From positions 24,515 through 68,269 of the forward strand of contig NZ_SJPK01000019.1 of assembly GCF_007859855.1 (NCBI RefSeq): a DNA stretch of 43,755 nt, given 5' to 3'. Position numbers and translations under genes: made by a program. The notes under the pieces were generated by a model that made no database searches, was not told the DNA's origin, and worked only from the letters and a program-made list of their open reading frames with translations. Source of the DNA: Allorhodopirellula solitaria (GTDB lineage: Bacteria; Planctomycetota; Planctomycetia; Pirellulales; Pirellulaceae). Positions 17,678-26,095 of this stretch are shown piece by piece (position 1 is the stretch's first letter; every line of letters begins with the position of its first letter).

Positions 17678-17974
17678 TTAAACGGCTACTGGCACGAGCA
17701 TATAGATCGCAAAGATGATCGCGGCGACAATAGCCGCTACAAACGCTCCAAGCCAAGCGACATCACCACTAGAATTTTGATCATACGCGAAGCTCGCGGC
17801 ACTCAAAAGTATGCCGATCGGAAAAATTGCAAGAACTCCAACTCCCACAAAAATGCTTGCAATAGTCTTGCTTCTCATCGGACCATCCAGCAAAGGCACT
17901 GAACCCGAGGCAAACGCAAACATTCCTGAAAGCGTGATCGCTAGAATGACAAGCGTACGAATACTATACTTCAC
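17678..17974 (-). CDS. Small membrane protein, putative immunity partner of RHS protein 2
   Basis: 98 residues if started at GTG 17974, which has an AAAGG ribosome-binding-like stretch about nine bases upstream; the open frame goes back to 18061 inside the RHS gene, but that part looks like RHS shadow. Three hydrophobic segments are visible (IRTLVILAITLSGMFAFASG, IASIFVGVGVLAIFPIGILL, and AWLGAFVAAIVAAIIFAIYM running to the C terminus), so it is predicted to be an inner-membrane protein. It begins 52 nt after the RHS stop on the same strand. The position suggests immunity to the RHS tail. The family was not recognised. Confidence 0.65.
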   Translation of the reverse strand: MKYSIRTLVILAITLSGMFAFASGSVPLLDGPMRSKTIASIFVGVGVLAIFPIGILLSAASFAYDQNSSGDVAWLGAFVAAIVAAIIFAIYMLVPVAV

Positions 17975-18026
17975 CGTAAGCACCTTTGCGCCCGATCCAC
18001 TCGAAAGCGAACGAGGTTGACACCAG

Positions 18027-21000
18027 TTAATACACGGAGAAAAAACCATAGCAATGTTCATCGATTAGATCCCATACCTCCTGAATCCGCGCCTCAATCT
18101 CTGACTCGCAAATTGCGTTCCCTCCGCATCTGCGGATATTACTCTGGAGGCAATGCAACTCAACACGATATGCACTGCACTCCGATTTATTCAAATTCCA
18201 CCGATGAACCCCACCTCGCTTTAGCTCGGTCACATTCGAGCCTGTTTTGCAATTAACTGCTCCAGGGACATGGTCGTTCTCGTGCGCCTTGATACAGTCG
18301 ACGCGAATTTGCTGGACAATCGGCATCGTGATAATGCGTGGAATATTTTGTTTCCAAGCACAGGACACTGTCCGACCATCACAGCAAACAATGCCACCTT
18401 GATCCGTTCCGGCAAGTCCGCTGTTAAAGGCCTGATCGCAGCATTCTTTTTCCGTTCGCCGGGGGGGCTGCCGCCCTCCACCAAAAGCGATTGGGCAATA
18501 CTTAAAGAACTCGTTGATAACCGGGATTGGGATGCCGGTTTGTGGCTCGGTCCACTGCTTTCCACTTGGGTCAGTCCTTCTCAGTGGATTTGAAGAAACA
18601 TACTGATACAAATCACAGGAACCGCCTCTGTACCCGATAGGGTCTCTGGAGCTAAACCTACCCAGTTGCGCGTCGTACCAGCGGTTCCTGAAGTAGTACA
18701 GCCCGGCATCCGGCGTCCACTCGCGGCTAGTATAAGTGTAGTGAACCCCAAAGGTGCTAACAGCTCGCGGCGTGAAGTTGGCCGCGAAGATGCTCAGGTT
18801 ACCGTACGGGTCATACTCGTAGCGTTCCTGAACGCTACCCGAATCGCTCACCACCGCGGTCGTGTTCCAGTTCGCATCGGCCAGATAGTACAGTCGCTCG
18901 GTCAAGAGTCCACCCGAGGGTGAGATGTCGCGGTCACGCAGCACGAGATCGTCGATGTACCGCATCCCCCACACGTATTGGCGACGTGGCGTGTTCGACG
19001 TATCGACGTGTTCCTCGACACACTGCCAGGCGTCGGTGAAGTAGTACTCACGCGTCCGAGCGAGTGTTCCCGAGGTGTACTCCTTGGCAGCGACGCGGAA
19101 GTTGCGACCATCGAACTGATTTTCTAGGAGAACGTTCGAAGTCGCGTCATCAACCAGCTTCGTCATTCGGTTCCAGGCGTCAAACGTCGCCGTCATTGTC
19201 GCGTCGGTGCCAAGATCAGGGCGGGGGTTGGTCGTCGTGTTCCCGTTCCTGTCGTAAACGGGTGTCGCCCAGATGTCGCTTGGCGTGTTGCTGATGTCCG
19301 TAATCTCGTTGACTTCGTTCGCAGTCCGCGTCTGATTGAAATCCCAGGTACCGTCGCCGTTCTCGTCCTGCCGGAATTCTTTCCAGTTACCCGTCGGATC
19401 GAGCGTCCAGCATTGGGCGGCGTCGAGCGAAGTGATCGCGCTGTGCGTGCCATTAAGCTGGCCACGTTGAGCGGACTGCAGGCGGTTGAGTCCGTCGTAT
19501 GCGTACAGCCAGTCGTGCTCCCGGTTGGGATCCGACGGGTTTTCTCGCCACGCGCGGTTACTGGCCCGGTCGTAGCCGTATTCAATTCGGGACAGGTCGG
19601 TGCCTGCCGAGACATCTCGCCAGCGAACGTCTTTTACCCGACCGAAGCGGTCCAGACCGCTGTAGATATCACCAGTGTCGGGGTCCGTCGACAGGGTTGG
19701 CGAGATCAGCGTGTAACGCAGGTCTGCCTGCGCGCTGTCCTGTTGGACGAACGTAGAGAGGCCCAGGTAGTTGTAGGCGGCCAAGACGGTCGCATCATCA
19801 TCGATCAGGCTGGACACCTGGTTCATTTTATCGGTGATCGATCCACTGCTGCCGTAGTCGAGCGTGACTTCTCGCCCGTTGGGATAGAGCGTCGCGGTGG
19901 GACGCAGCACGTTGCCACTGCCGTTGGTGTACGACCGTCCCACGCTGGGTGTCGAGGCGGGGTTGACCGCGCCGCTGTGCGACTGGAATGTTTTCGTCAC
20001 TTGTCCGAACCCATCGAACTGCCGGGTGATTTGATTCTCGATCGAGCCGCTGCCGACCGATGCATTATTATAGCAAGTCACCGCCGAGACATTCCCGCGA
20101 ACATCGTAGGTTTGCTCCACGCGGCGAATGGTTCCGTCGACGCCTGCGCCCAAGGTCGTCACCCGGTCTTGCGTCTGACGACCGAGGGCATCGAAGTCGT
20201 ACTGGCGTGTCGTACCGTTTTGATCCGTGAGGCTGGTCCGCTGCGACTGGCGGTTATACGTGTAGCTGACGCTATCGGACGTGCCCGTCGAATCCGGGTA
20301 GATCTCTCGACGCAGCAGGCTGCTCGAGGCGATCGCGCTGTCTGAGAGTGTGGTCCCGTAGATGTACTGCGTCACCTGATTGCCGGTGGAGGCGTTGACG
20401 GCGGTGAGTGTTTTGAGATCACCATCGGGTGTGTAGGTGAACTGCACGGTTTGGTTTTGATCGTCCGAGGCCGTGCAGGCAGTGCCGGTGCTCGAACTGG
20501 CGGGTGGATCGACCACGTTATCGATCGTATCGCTCTGGCGACTGGCCGCATCGTAAATTGTCCGCGAAATCTTGCCGGCAGGGTCGATACTGTCGCGCAG
20601 TCGACCCGCGTTATCGTAGACTTGCCGGGAGACGAGGACCGTATCGCTACTGGCGGGAATCGTGGCCGAACGGGTCAGGGCCGTGCCACCGTTGGTTCCA
20701 TACTCGGCCGAGGCGATCATGCGGCCCACGGCGTCCGGGTAGCTCGCTGAGTACTGAACACGTGCATTCGGCGTCGCCGAGGGCGAGCCCAACTCACCGG
20801 TCTGGGCAGCCGCAGCATTGTGGTAGCGCTGCCGTGTGGTGGATTGGATCGAATTTCCCGCATCGTCGTAAGCCATGTCCGTTTGCGAGAGGATCACGTC
20901 GCCGGTGACGTTCAAGGCGTCGGCATAGGTCGTGTCGTTGCCATAGCCGGTATACGAGTGGACCATCCAGCCCGTGCTGTCAAAGACTTGTTTGGTAAAG

Positions 21001-24000
21001 CGGCTCGAACCTCCCGGCATGGATTTGACCGGGTTGCCGACCGCATCGAACCAGGTATTGCTGGTGATCGGGTTGCCGACCGTGCCCGTGTTGGGATCGA
21101 CTGCATAGCCGATGGACTGGTAAACCCGTCCCAGGTTGTCGTACTTGGTCACATTTCGGGAGACCAGATTACCGCTGGCGGAAGTGTCGTAGCGGTCGGA
21201 CTGGATCACCCGGTTCAGGTTGTCATAGGTAACCCGACCAAAGGCATCGAGCTCCCCGTTGGTGTCCACCCGTCGATTGCGCCAGTCATAGGTGTATGCG
21301 GTGGTGCGGGTGTTGACGCCATCGACGTAAGCGATCTGGCTGGTCAGGTTGTTGTCGCCCCCGTCATTGCCGTTGTCGAAGACAAATCCGCTGACGTGCA
21401 CCATGTTATTGCCCGAGGCACCGCCGCCGGTTGGGTCGGACTCGGTGGACCCAGTGTCATTGGTGCCCACGAAGATCGCGATGACGTTGTCGCGAATATC
21501 GTAAACACGTTGGCTGATCGTGCCGCCGGGCGAAATCTGCAGGTTCTGCCGCTTCTGGCTATCGTAGCCGTAGGTTGTCTGGTCGTAGTTGGTCCCACTG
21601 GATCCTTCGCCAGAGGCCGGGATGGTGTGATAGACACGTGTCGACGAGACCAAGCAGCAATCCGTGTACTGCCAAGTCGTCCAGCTCGTGAACGACGCTT
21701 GCGAGAACGTATCGGTGGGCTGCAAACGACCGGAAGTTGATCCTCGCGGCACTTGGATCTGCTCCAGAATATTCCCGCGTGCATCCCGTTGCTGGATGTT
21801 GACCGGGTTGATCAGCGTGTAGGTGTAAGCAGGTGCCGTTCCGGTGGCGTAGCCGCTGGCGGTCCAGGTCGCGTGCTCAGCATCTTTGTAAACTGTCCAG
21901 TGAGCACGTCGCACCGCAGTGGCCGTGCCGCCGATGTCGATCGTATGGACAGGGCCCAGTTGCTGGGTGGTGCGCCCCCGTGAATCGATCTCGTAATCAG
22001 AAATCAAGTGTTTTCCACCACCACCGCCGCTCGGTGTGCTCCAGCCCGCTGGCACGCCGGAGAGCAGTGAGGTGTCGGCATCGTTAATTCGCTGCAGCAT
22101 CGCTCCGAGAACTTGATCGTAGAACATTCGCGTGATGAACCCGCGGGCGTCCATCGACCACGTCAGGTTACCCCGTTCGTCATAAAACTGCTTTTGAGTG
22201 GTCGCGGTATTGGGACCGTTCTGGGCTGTTGTCACTACTGGCAGCGTGACCGTTCGCTGCTTGACTTGGACCGTGTCGGCGTACCACTCATAAGCGTAGG
22301 TCGTATCAAGTCGATCGGTGCCCGCATCGTCACGGAACTGGCTCTGCTTAGCGATCGGGTAGATCGTGGCCCCGCCGCCTGTTCGTTCGGTGTATTCCAG
22401 TTCGCTTTGCAGCACCGGCGTGCCGCTGCTACCCTTCTTCAGCGATGCTGACTCTAGGTAACCGGTAGCGGCACCACTCCCCGTGGTCGCGTAGTAGCTG
22501 CGCAGCTTGATGAGACCCTCGGTGGATCGAAGTACGATCCCCAGGTCCGCTTCACCCGGATCGTAGCTGACGACAGCCGAAGGCGAAGCAGTCTCGATGA
22601 GGCGCCCCGCGTCATCATACTTATCAGCGGTCAGCCATTGGTCTGCACCGGAGGTGAGCACACTGAGCAGGCCCTGCCCGATGAAGTTGGTGTAAACCGT
22701 ATTGACCGAACCACCCGGACGCGTCTCGGTGGTCTTGCGGCTCCAGTGGTTGTAGCCATCGGCGTTCAGACTCTGCTCGTAAGCGAATCCATACGTCAAT
22801 GAACCGCGATCAACGATCTCCTTGGTCACTCGGTGCTGCGCATCATACTCAAAGCAGTACTTGGCGTATTGCAGGAGCACTCCGTTGCTGACCGTGGTTG
22901 GATCGAGCGAATCAGCCAGCAGGTCTTCGTAACCGTCGGGCTCGACGACATATCGCAAGCCATGCTGAAAACCTTTGGCGTCACCCGTTTTGTAGTAGCG
23001 ATAGTAGCTCTGCTTGACATTGACCCACGTCGCCCCCGAAGGCACCTGAATACGCACACGCATCAGGTCACCCGAAGAGCCGAAGCTGTTCGAGCCATCG
23101 TAGTATTCGTACGTCACGCGGCGGATGTTGACCCAGCCGTCCGTGTTGACCTGGCGGCGGTAGGTCACCGAGGTGGTGAGCCCCATGCCGTTGAATTCAT
23201 ATTCAAATTGAGTCGTGGTGGTGTCGCTGCCCACAACCGTTTCACGCTGAATCGTCTGGATCCGCCCCGAGGCAGAGTAGGCAACCACATCGGTCTGCTG
23301 CCCTGATACGTCGATCATGCTGGTCAACTGACCTGGCAGCGGCTGGGTACCCGAATCGCTCGAGGATGATGTTGAGCCGCAGGGTTCGTCACCAAAGTCC
23401 TTGAAGAACCAAATCTCACCGGAGGGCTGCGTGAGGACGTATCGACGCGAATCGCAGTCGTGCGTCAGTGTGGATTTACCGCCGTAGCGTGCTACGAACG
23501 AGACGTCACCACCGGATTCGACGCGGTCAAACCACATCGCATTGCGGGTACTGCGAACAAACGCGATCGTCCCGTCTGGTCCCTTCAGTAGGTAGGGCCA
23601 CGCTTCGACGATCCAATTATAGCCCAGTCCCACTTCGTTCTGACCCTGGAGTTGATTGCTGTACTGGCGTCGCTGTGCCCAAGGGCCACCGGCTCCAAAC
23701 GCCTGCAGATCCGTGACAGCCAGTTGCAATTCGCCGTTGAAGTATCGGACAGGACGCTCGCTGGTTGAATCGACTCCTCCGCCTTCCTCATTGCATTTTT
23801 TGCACCCCTCTTTATCGCTGCCTTCGGCTGGCAAATCGCAGGTTTCAGGCGGAGTCGGATCGGGCAAGGGTCCTGGGCCTTGCCAGGGACTGGATGATGA
23901 ACTCGACGGCCATGAACTGCTTGACGAGCCCCCGCTCGAAGACGAAGAGCTGAGCGAGCTACTGGACGATGAGGATCCTGTTGAACTGCTCGAAGAGCCA

Positions 24001-24155
24001 CCACCCGAAGAAGAGCTCGAGTACGAACTCGATGAAGAAGAACTGAGCGAACCGCTCGAGGATGAGCTGCTCGTTGAAGGAGAGCTACTCGAAGACGATG
24101 ATCCAGATGAAGAACTACTGGAACTCGAAAAACTGCTACTGCTGCTGGAACTCAT
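18027..24155 (-). CDS. Giant RHS-repeat protein 2 with poly-serine head and HExxH C-terminal domain
   Basis: 2042 residues. The head is longer than in RHS protein 1 (about 90 residues of serine blocks), then WQGPGPLPDPTPPETCDLPA and the ECKKC-like CKKCNE cluster. The body is nearly identical to RHS protein 1 in protein and DNA, down to the RHS core motif and RDPIGY (DNA 18630-18644). The tail then diverges: RGGSCDLYQYVSSNPLRRTD, followed by about 170 cysteine-rich residues with HENDH at 1958-1962 (DNA 18270-18284) and a later SECSAYRVE motif. This is a possible zincin distantly related to tail 1, with the same order of C.DG, HExxH and EC landmarks. A small membrane protein follows. Likely a polymorphic toxin; the export route is not evident. 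Confidence 0.9.
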   Translation of the reverse strand: MSSSSSSSFSSSSSSSSGSSSSSSSPSTSSSSSSGSLSSSSSSSYSSSSSGGGSSSSSTGSSSSSSSLSSSSSSGGSSSSSWPSSSSSSPWQGPGPLPDPTPPETCDLPAEGSDKEGCKKCNEEGGGVDSTSERPVRYFNGELQLAVTDLQAFGAGGPWAQRRQYSNQLQGQNEVGLGYNWIVEAWPYLLKGPDGTIAFVRSTRNAMWFDRVESGGDVSFVARYGGKSTLTHDCDSRRYVLTQPSGEIWFFKDFGDEPCGSTSSSSDSGTQPLPGQLTSMIDVSGQQTDVVAYSASGRIQTIQRETVVGSDTTTTQFEYEFNGMGLTTSVTYRRQVNTDGWVNIRRVTYEYYDGSNSFGSSGDLMRVRIQVPSGATWVNVKQSYYRYYKTGDAKGFQHGLRYVVEPDGYEDLLADSLDPTTVSNGVLLQYAKYCFEYDAQHRVTKEIVDRGSLTYGFAYEQSLNADGYNHWSRKTTETRPGGSVNTVYTNFIGQGLLSVLTSGADQWLTADKYDDAGRLIETASPSAVVSYDPGEADLGIVLRSTEGLIKLRSYYATTGSGAATGYLESASLKKGSSGTPVLQSELEYTERTGGGATIYPIAKQSQFRDDAGTDRLDTTYAYEWYADTVQVKQRTVTLPVVTTAQNGPNTATTQKQFYDERGNLTWSMDARGFITRMFYDQVLGAMLQRINDADTSLLSGVPAGWSTPSGGGGGKHLISDYEIDSRGRTTQQLGPVHTIDIGGTATAVRRAHWTVYKDAEHATWTASGYATGTAPAYTYTLINPVNIQQRDARGNILEQIQVPRGSTSGRLQPTDTFSQASFTSWTTWQYTDCCLVSSTRVYHTIPASGEGSSGTNYDQTTYGYDSQKRQNLQISPGGTISQRVYDIRDNVIAIFVGTNDTGSTESDPTGGGASGNNMVHVSGFVFDNGNDGGDNNLTSQIAYVDGVNTRTTAYTYDWRNRRVDTNGELDAFGRVTYDNLNRVIQSDRYDTSASGNLVSRNVTKYDNLGRVYQSIGYAVDPNTGTVGNPITSNTWFDAVGNPVKSMPGGSSRFTKQVFDSTGWMVHSYTGYGNDTTYADALNVTGDVILSQTDMAYDDAGNSIQSTTRQRYHNAAAAQTGELGSPSATPNARVQYSASYPDAVGRMIASAEYGTNGGTALTRSATIPASSDTVLVSRQVYDNAGRLRDSIDPAGKISRTIYDAASRQSDTIDNVVDPPASSSTGTACTASDDQNQTVQFTYTPDGDLKTLTAVNASTGNQVTQYIYGTTLSDSAIASSSLLRREIYPDSTGTSDSVSYTYNRQSQRTSLTDQNGTTRQYDFDALGRQTQDRVTTLGAGVDGTIRRVEQTYDVRGNVSAVTCYNNASVGSGSIENQITRQFDGFGQVTKTFQSHSGAVNPASTPSVGRSYTNGSGNVLRPTATLYPNGREVTLDYGSSGSITDKMNQVSSLIDDDATVLAAYNYLGLSTFVQQDSAQADLRYTLISPTLSTDPDTGDIYSGLDRFGRVKDVRWRDVSAGTDLSRIEYGYDRASNRAWRENPSDPNREHDWLYAYDGLNRLQSAQRGQLNGTHSAITSLDAAQCWTLDPTGNWKEFRQDENGDGTWDFNQTRTANEVNEITDISNTPSDIWATPVYDRNGNTTTNPRPDLGTDATMTATFDAWNRMTKLVDDATSNVLLENQFDGRNFRVAAKEYTSGTLARTREYYFTDAWQCVEEHVDTSNTPRRQYVWGMRYIDDLVLRDRDISPSGGLLTERLYYLADANWNTTAVVSDSGSVQERYEYDPYGNLSIFAANFTPRAVSTFGVHYTYTSREWTPDAGLYYFRNRWYDAQLGRFSSRDPIGYRGGSCDLYQYVSSNPLRRTDPSGKQWTEPQTGIPIPVINEFFKYCPIAFGGGRQPPRRTEKECCDQAFNSGLAGTDQGGIVCCDGRTVSCAWKQNIPRIITMPIVQQIRVDCIKAHENDHVPGAVNCKTGSNVTELKRGGVHRWNLNKSECSAYRVELHCLQSNIRRCGGNAICESEIEARIQEVWDLIDEHCYGFFSVY

Positions 24156-24420
24156 CGATCGACTCTTGCATCATGCGGAAGGCTTGGTTCGCAGCCAGTG
24201 TCAAGGCGTTAAGGAGCGGTGTCAAGCGATAAAGCTAATGGGGGGTGCGTTTTTCCGCAAAATAGCGTTTTAATTCACGACTGCTGCTTCGGGACACTTG
24301 TGCAGAAGACGCATCGCCTGTGAGAATCGCATTCAATAACGGGCCACCAACTTAACGAGATAGCCACGCGGCTCGCGGTGACCTAAGACTGTCTCTGGTG
24401 AGATTGACACCCGGCTTGGC
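24156..24420 (-). promoter_or_regulatory. Leader/upstream region of RHS gene 2
   Basis: On the plus strand this contains GCGATAAAGCTAATGGGGGG, then a TGCGTTTTTCCGCAAAATAGC block, GGGACACTTGTGCAGAAGAC and TCGCATTCAATAACGGGCCA. All of these recur at 25250-25605 upstream of the RHS fragment, and the first part also recurs more weakly upstream of RHS gene 1. Conservation over about 260 bp makes it the likely promoter and untranslated leader, but no sigma-factor boxes could be assigned. Confidence 0.45.
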
Positions 24421-24555
24421 GACTGCGAGAGTAGACGCCCTTCTGGCTCGACGTGGCGAAGCCCTGCCGTATAAAGCAGGCACAGGGGCACCGTTGCTCA
24501 TTGCCCTCGTGATCCCTGAGCCAATATCGCGTCCGTGCCATTTCGTGTTCTTAGC

Positions 24556-24990
24556 ATGCAACCACGACAGACTGACCACTCTCTCTCGCCAATTTCGGAG
24601 CTGTCGGATTCTCAGAAAGTGGCTGCATGCCTGTCCACGGGTATCAAACCAGTGGTGTCGGCAATCATGCCAACGTTTGGACGCCCTGAGTTAGTCAGCG
24701 AATCCGTTGCGATGTTTTTGGCTCAAGACTATCCGCAAAAAGAGCTCATCATCCTGAACGATTGTGACGGACAGATTTTTCGCTTTGACCATCCGCAGGT
24801 GCGCGTCGTCAATCAGTCTCAGCGGTATGCAACACTGGGCGAGAAACGCAATGCTTGTATCAAGCTCGCCGAGGGGGAGGTCATTGCCGTATGGGACGAC
24901 GATGACGTTTATCTGCCGTGGAGATTCTCAGATGCAGTGTCCGAAATGTTGTCCCGCCAAGGGTCCTGGGCCTTGCCAAGGACTGGATGA
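24556..24990 (+). pseudogene. GT2 glycosyltransferase cut off by an RHS duplication
   Basis: 144 codons from ATG 24556 (in-frame GTG at 24535). The GT-A start of a family 2 glycosyltransferase is clear: VVSAIMPTFGRPELVSESVA, KELIILNDC, EKRNACIKLAEGEVIAVWDD and DDVYLPWRF, including the DDDD metal/nucleotide motif. The catalytic C-terminal half is absent. From about 24957 the DNA becomes the reverse of the RHS poly-serine region, so the frame ends in foreign codons and stops at 24988-24990. It is presumed non-functional. The missing 3' part is not in this window. Confidence 0.85.
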
Positions 24991-25224
24991 TGAACTCGAC
25001 GGCCATGAACTGCTTGACGAGCCCCCACTCGAAGACGAAGAACTGAGCGAGCTACTGGACGATGAGGATCCTGTTGAACTGCTCGAAGAGCCACCACCCG
25101 AAGAAGAGCTCGAGTACGAACTCGATGAAGAAGAACTGAGCGAGCCGCTGGAGGATGAGCTGCTCGTTGAAGGAGAGCTACTCGAAGACGATGATCCAGT
25201 CGAAAAACTGCTACTGCTACTCAT
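24928..25224 (-). pseudogene. Truncated RHS 5' end (poly-serine head only)
   Basis: 98 codons beginning at the same ATG context as RHS gene 2 and encoding the serine-block head up to WQGPGPL. Homology then stops at about 24957 and the frame runs nine codons into antisense glycosyltransferase sequence (AGQHFGHCI). Compared with RHS 2, a few codons near the start are missing. It has its own copy of the RHS leader, so it might still be transcribed, producing a short serine-rich peptide. Most likely a recombination scar. Confidence 0.8.
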
Positions 25225-25605
25225 CGATCGACTCTTGCGTCATGCGGAAGGATTGACTGGCTGCCATTGTTGAGGCATGAAGGAGCAGTGTCAAACGCTA
25301 AAGCTAATGGGGGGCGTTTTTCCGCAAAACAGCGTTTTAATTCACGGCTGCTGTTTCGGGACACTTGTGCAGAAGACGCATCGCCTGTGAGATAAACGAG
25401 CACCGGCAAGTCAACTGGCATCTCTCAATGAGCACGAATCAGTTTGCACGCCATCGGATGCACAGATAAAAGACGACCGGGGCGACTGGGTTCCACCGGT
25501 TCGCTTGCTCACTATCGCATTCAATAACGGGCCACCAACTCAATGAGAGAGTCAAGCGGCTCGCGGTGATCTGAGACTGTCTTTGGTGAGATTGACATCC
25601 GCCGC
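24957..25605 (+). repeat. Segmental duplication of RHS gene 2 head and leader
   Basis: Direct duplicate of about 23870-24415. The junction at the glycosyltransferase side lies in CAAGGGTCCTGGGCCTTGCC. The copy contains an extra segment of about 120 bp (roughly 25392-25512) between ATCGCCTGTGAG and ATCGCATTCAATAACGGGCC, which are adjacent in the parent. Homology ends near GTGAGATTGACATCCGCC at about 25603. The glycosyltransferase fragment is thus trapped between the two copies. Confidence 0.75.
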
Positions 25606-26095
25606 AGTCGGTCCTTGGTGTATCGCTTGTTGAGCTATCGGCCATCGGTCGATGTGCTGTTGTTGATTGATTCAAACATCCGTCGCCCACTTCGTTGCTG
25701 ACGGGCATCACTTCAACGAAGTCAGTGTCTGAATGCACTGATGCCGCCGCCAACGCCCAACCCAAAAAAGCCACTCGACGATGAGCAACTCACCCACCAA
25801 AATTCGCCACCAGCGTCGCTGGGGCGGTGGAAGTTGCGCGCTGAGAAAATCCGCCGCCAGCCGCAAAACCTTCATCAAGCTTCGCTTGATGAAGGGCAAG
25901 AACTCATCAATCAGATCTCATTGTTGTAGCACGGATCATTCGAATAACGCTCATTACGAGGACGCTGAAGCGGCAGAGTCAACCGATGCGGTTGGCTGCA
26001 GCGGAAGTTTTCCTGAAAACCTGTCGGAATCCCCAGCTCGATCGAGACTAAAATACGCACAGTCAAGATGATTTCCCACTTCCCTGTTCCATGAA
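25606..26095. other. Intergenic stretch with a strong hairpin, no supported gene
   Basis: Short open frames of 60-110 codons exist on both strands (for example 25741-25929 plus, 25708-25899 minus), but none shows a recognisable motif or ribosome-binding site, and they overlap one another. The only clear structure is the perfect inverted repeat at 25870-25894. Confidence 0.4.
25870..25894. repeat. Perfect 11-bp inverted repeat
   Basis: CTTCATCAAGC-TTC-GCTTGATGAAG, a perfect 11-bp stem with a three-base loop. There is no T-run on either side, so it is not a typical intrinsic terminator. It may be a REP-like hairpin or a recombination scar. Confidence 0.6.

Noticed and set aside
19413-20345. 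Long plus-strand ORFs inside the RHS genes (for example 310 codons here, 306 codons at 20820-21740, 294 codons at 3684-4568)
   Set aside because: Repeated antisense frames over RHS repeats; V/R-rich and without motifs; homologous positions in both RHS genes explain their parallel occurrence.
25741-25929. 62-codon plus-strand ORF
   Set aside because: Overlaps another unsupported frame and spans the perfect hairpin; no ribosome-binding site or motif.
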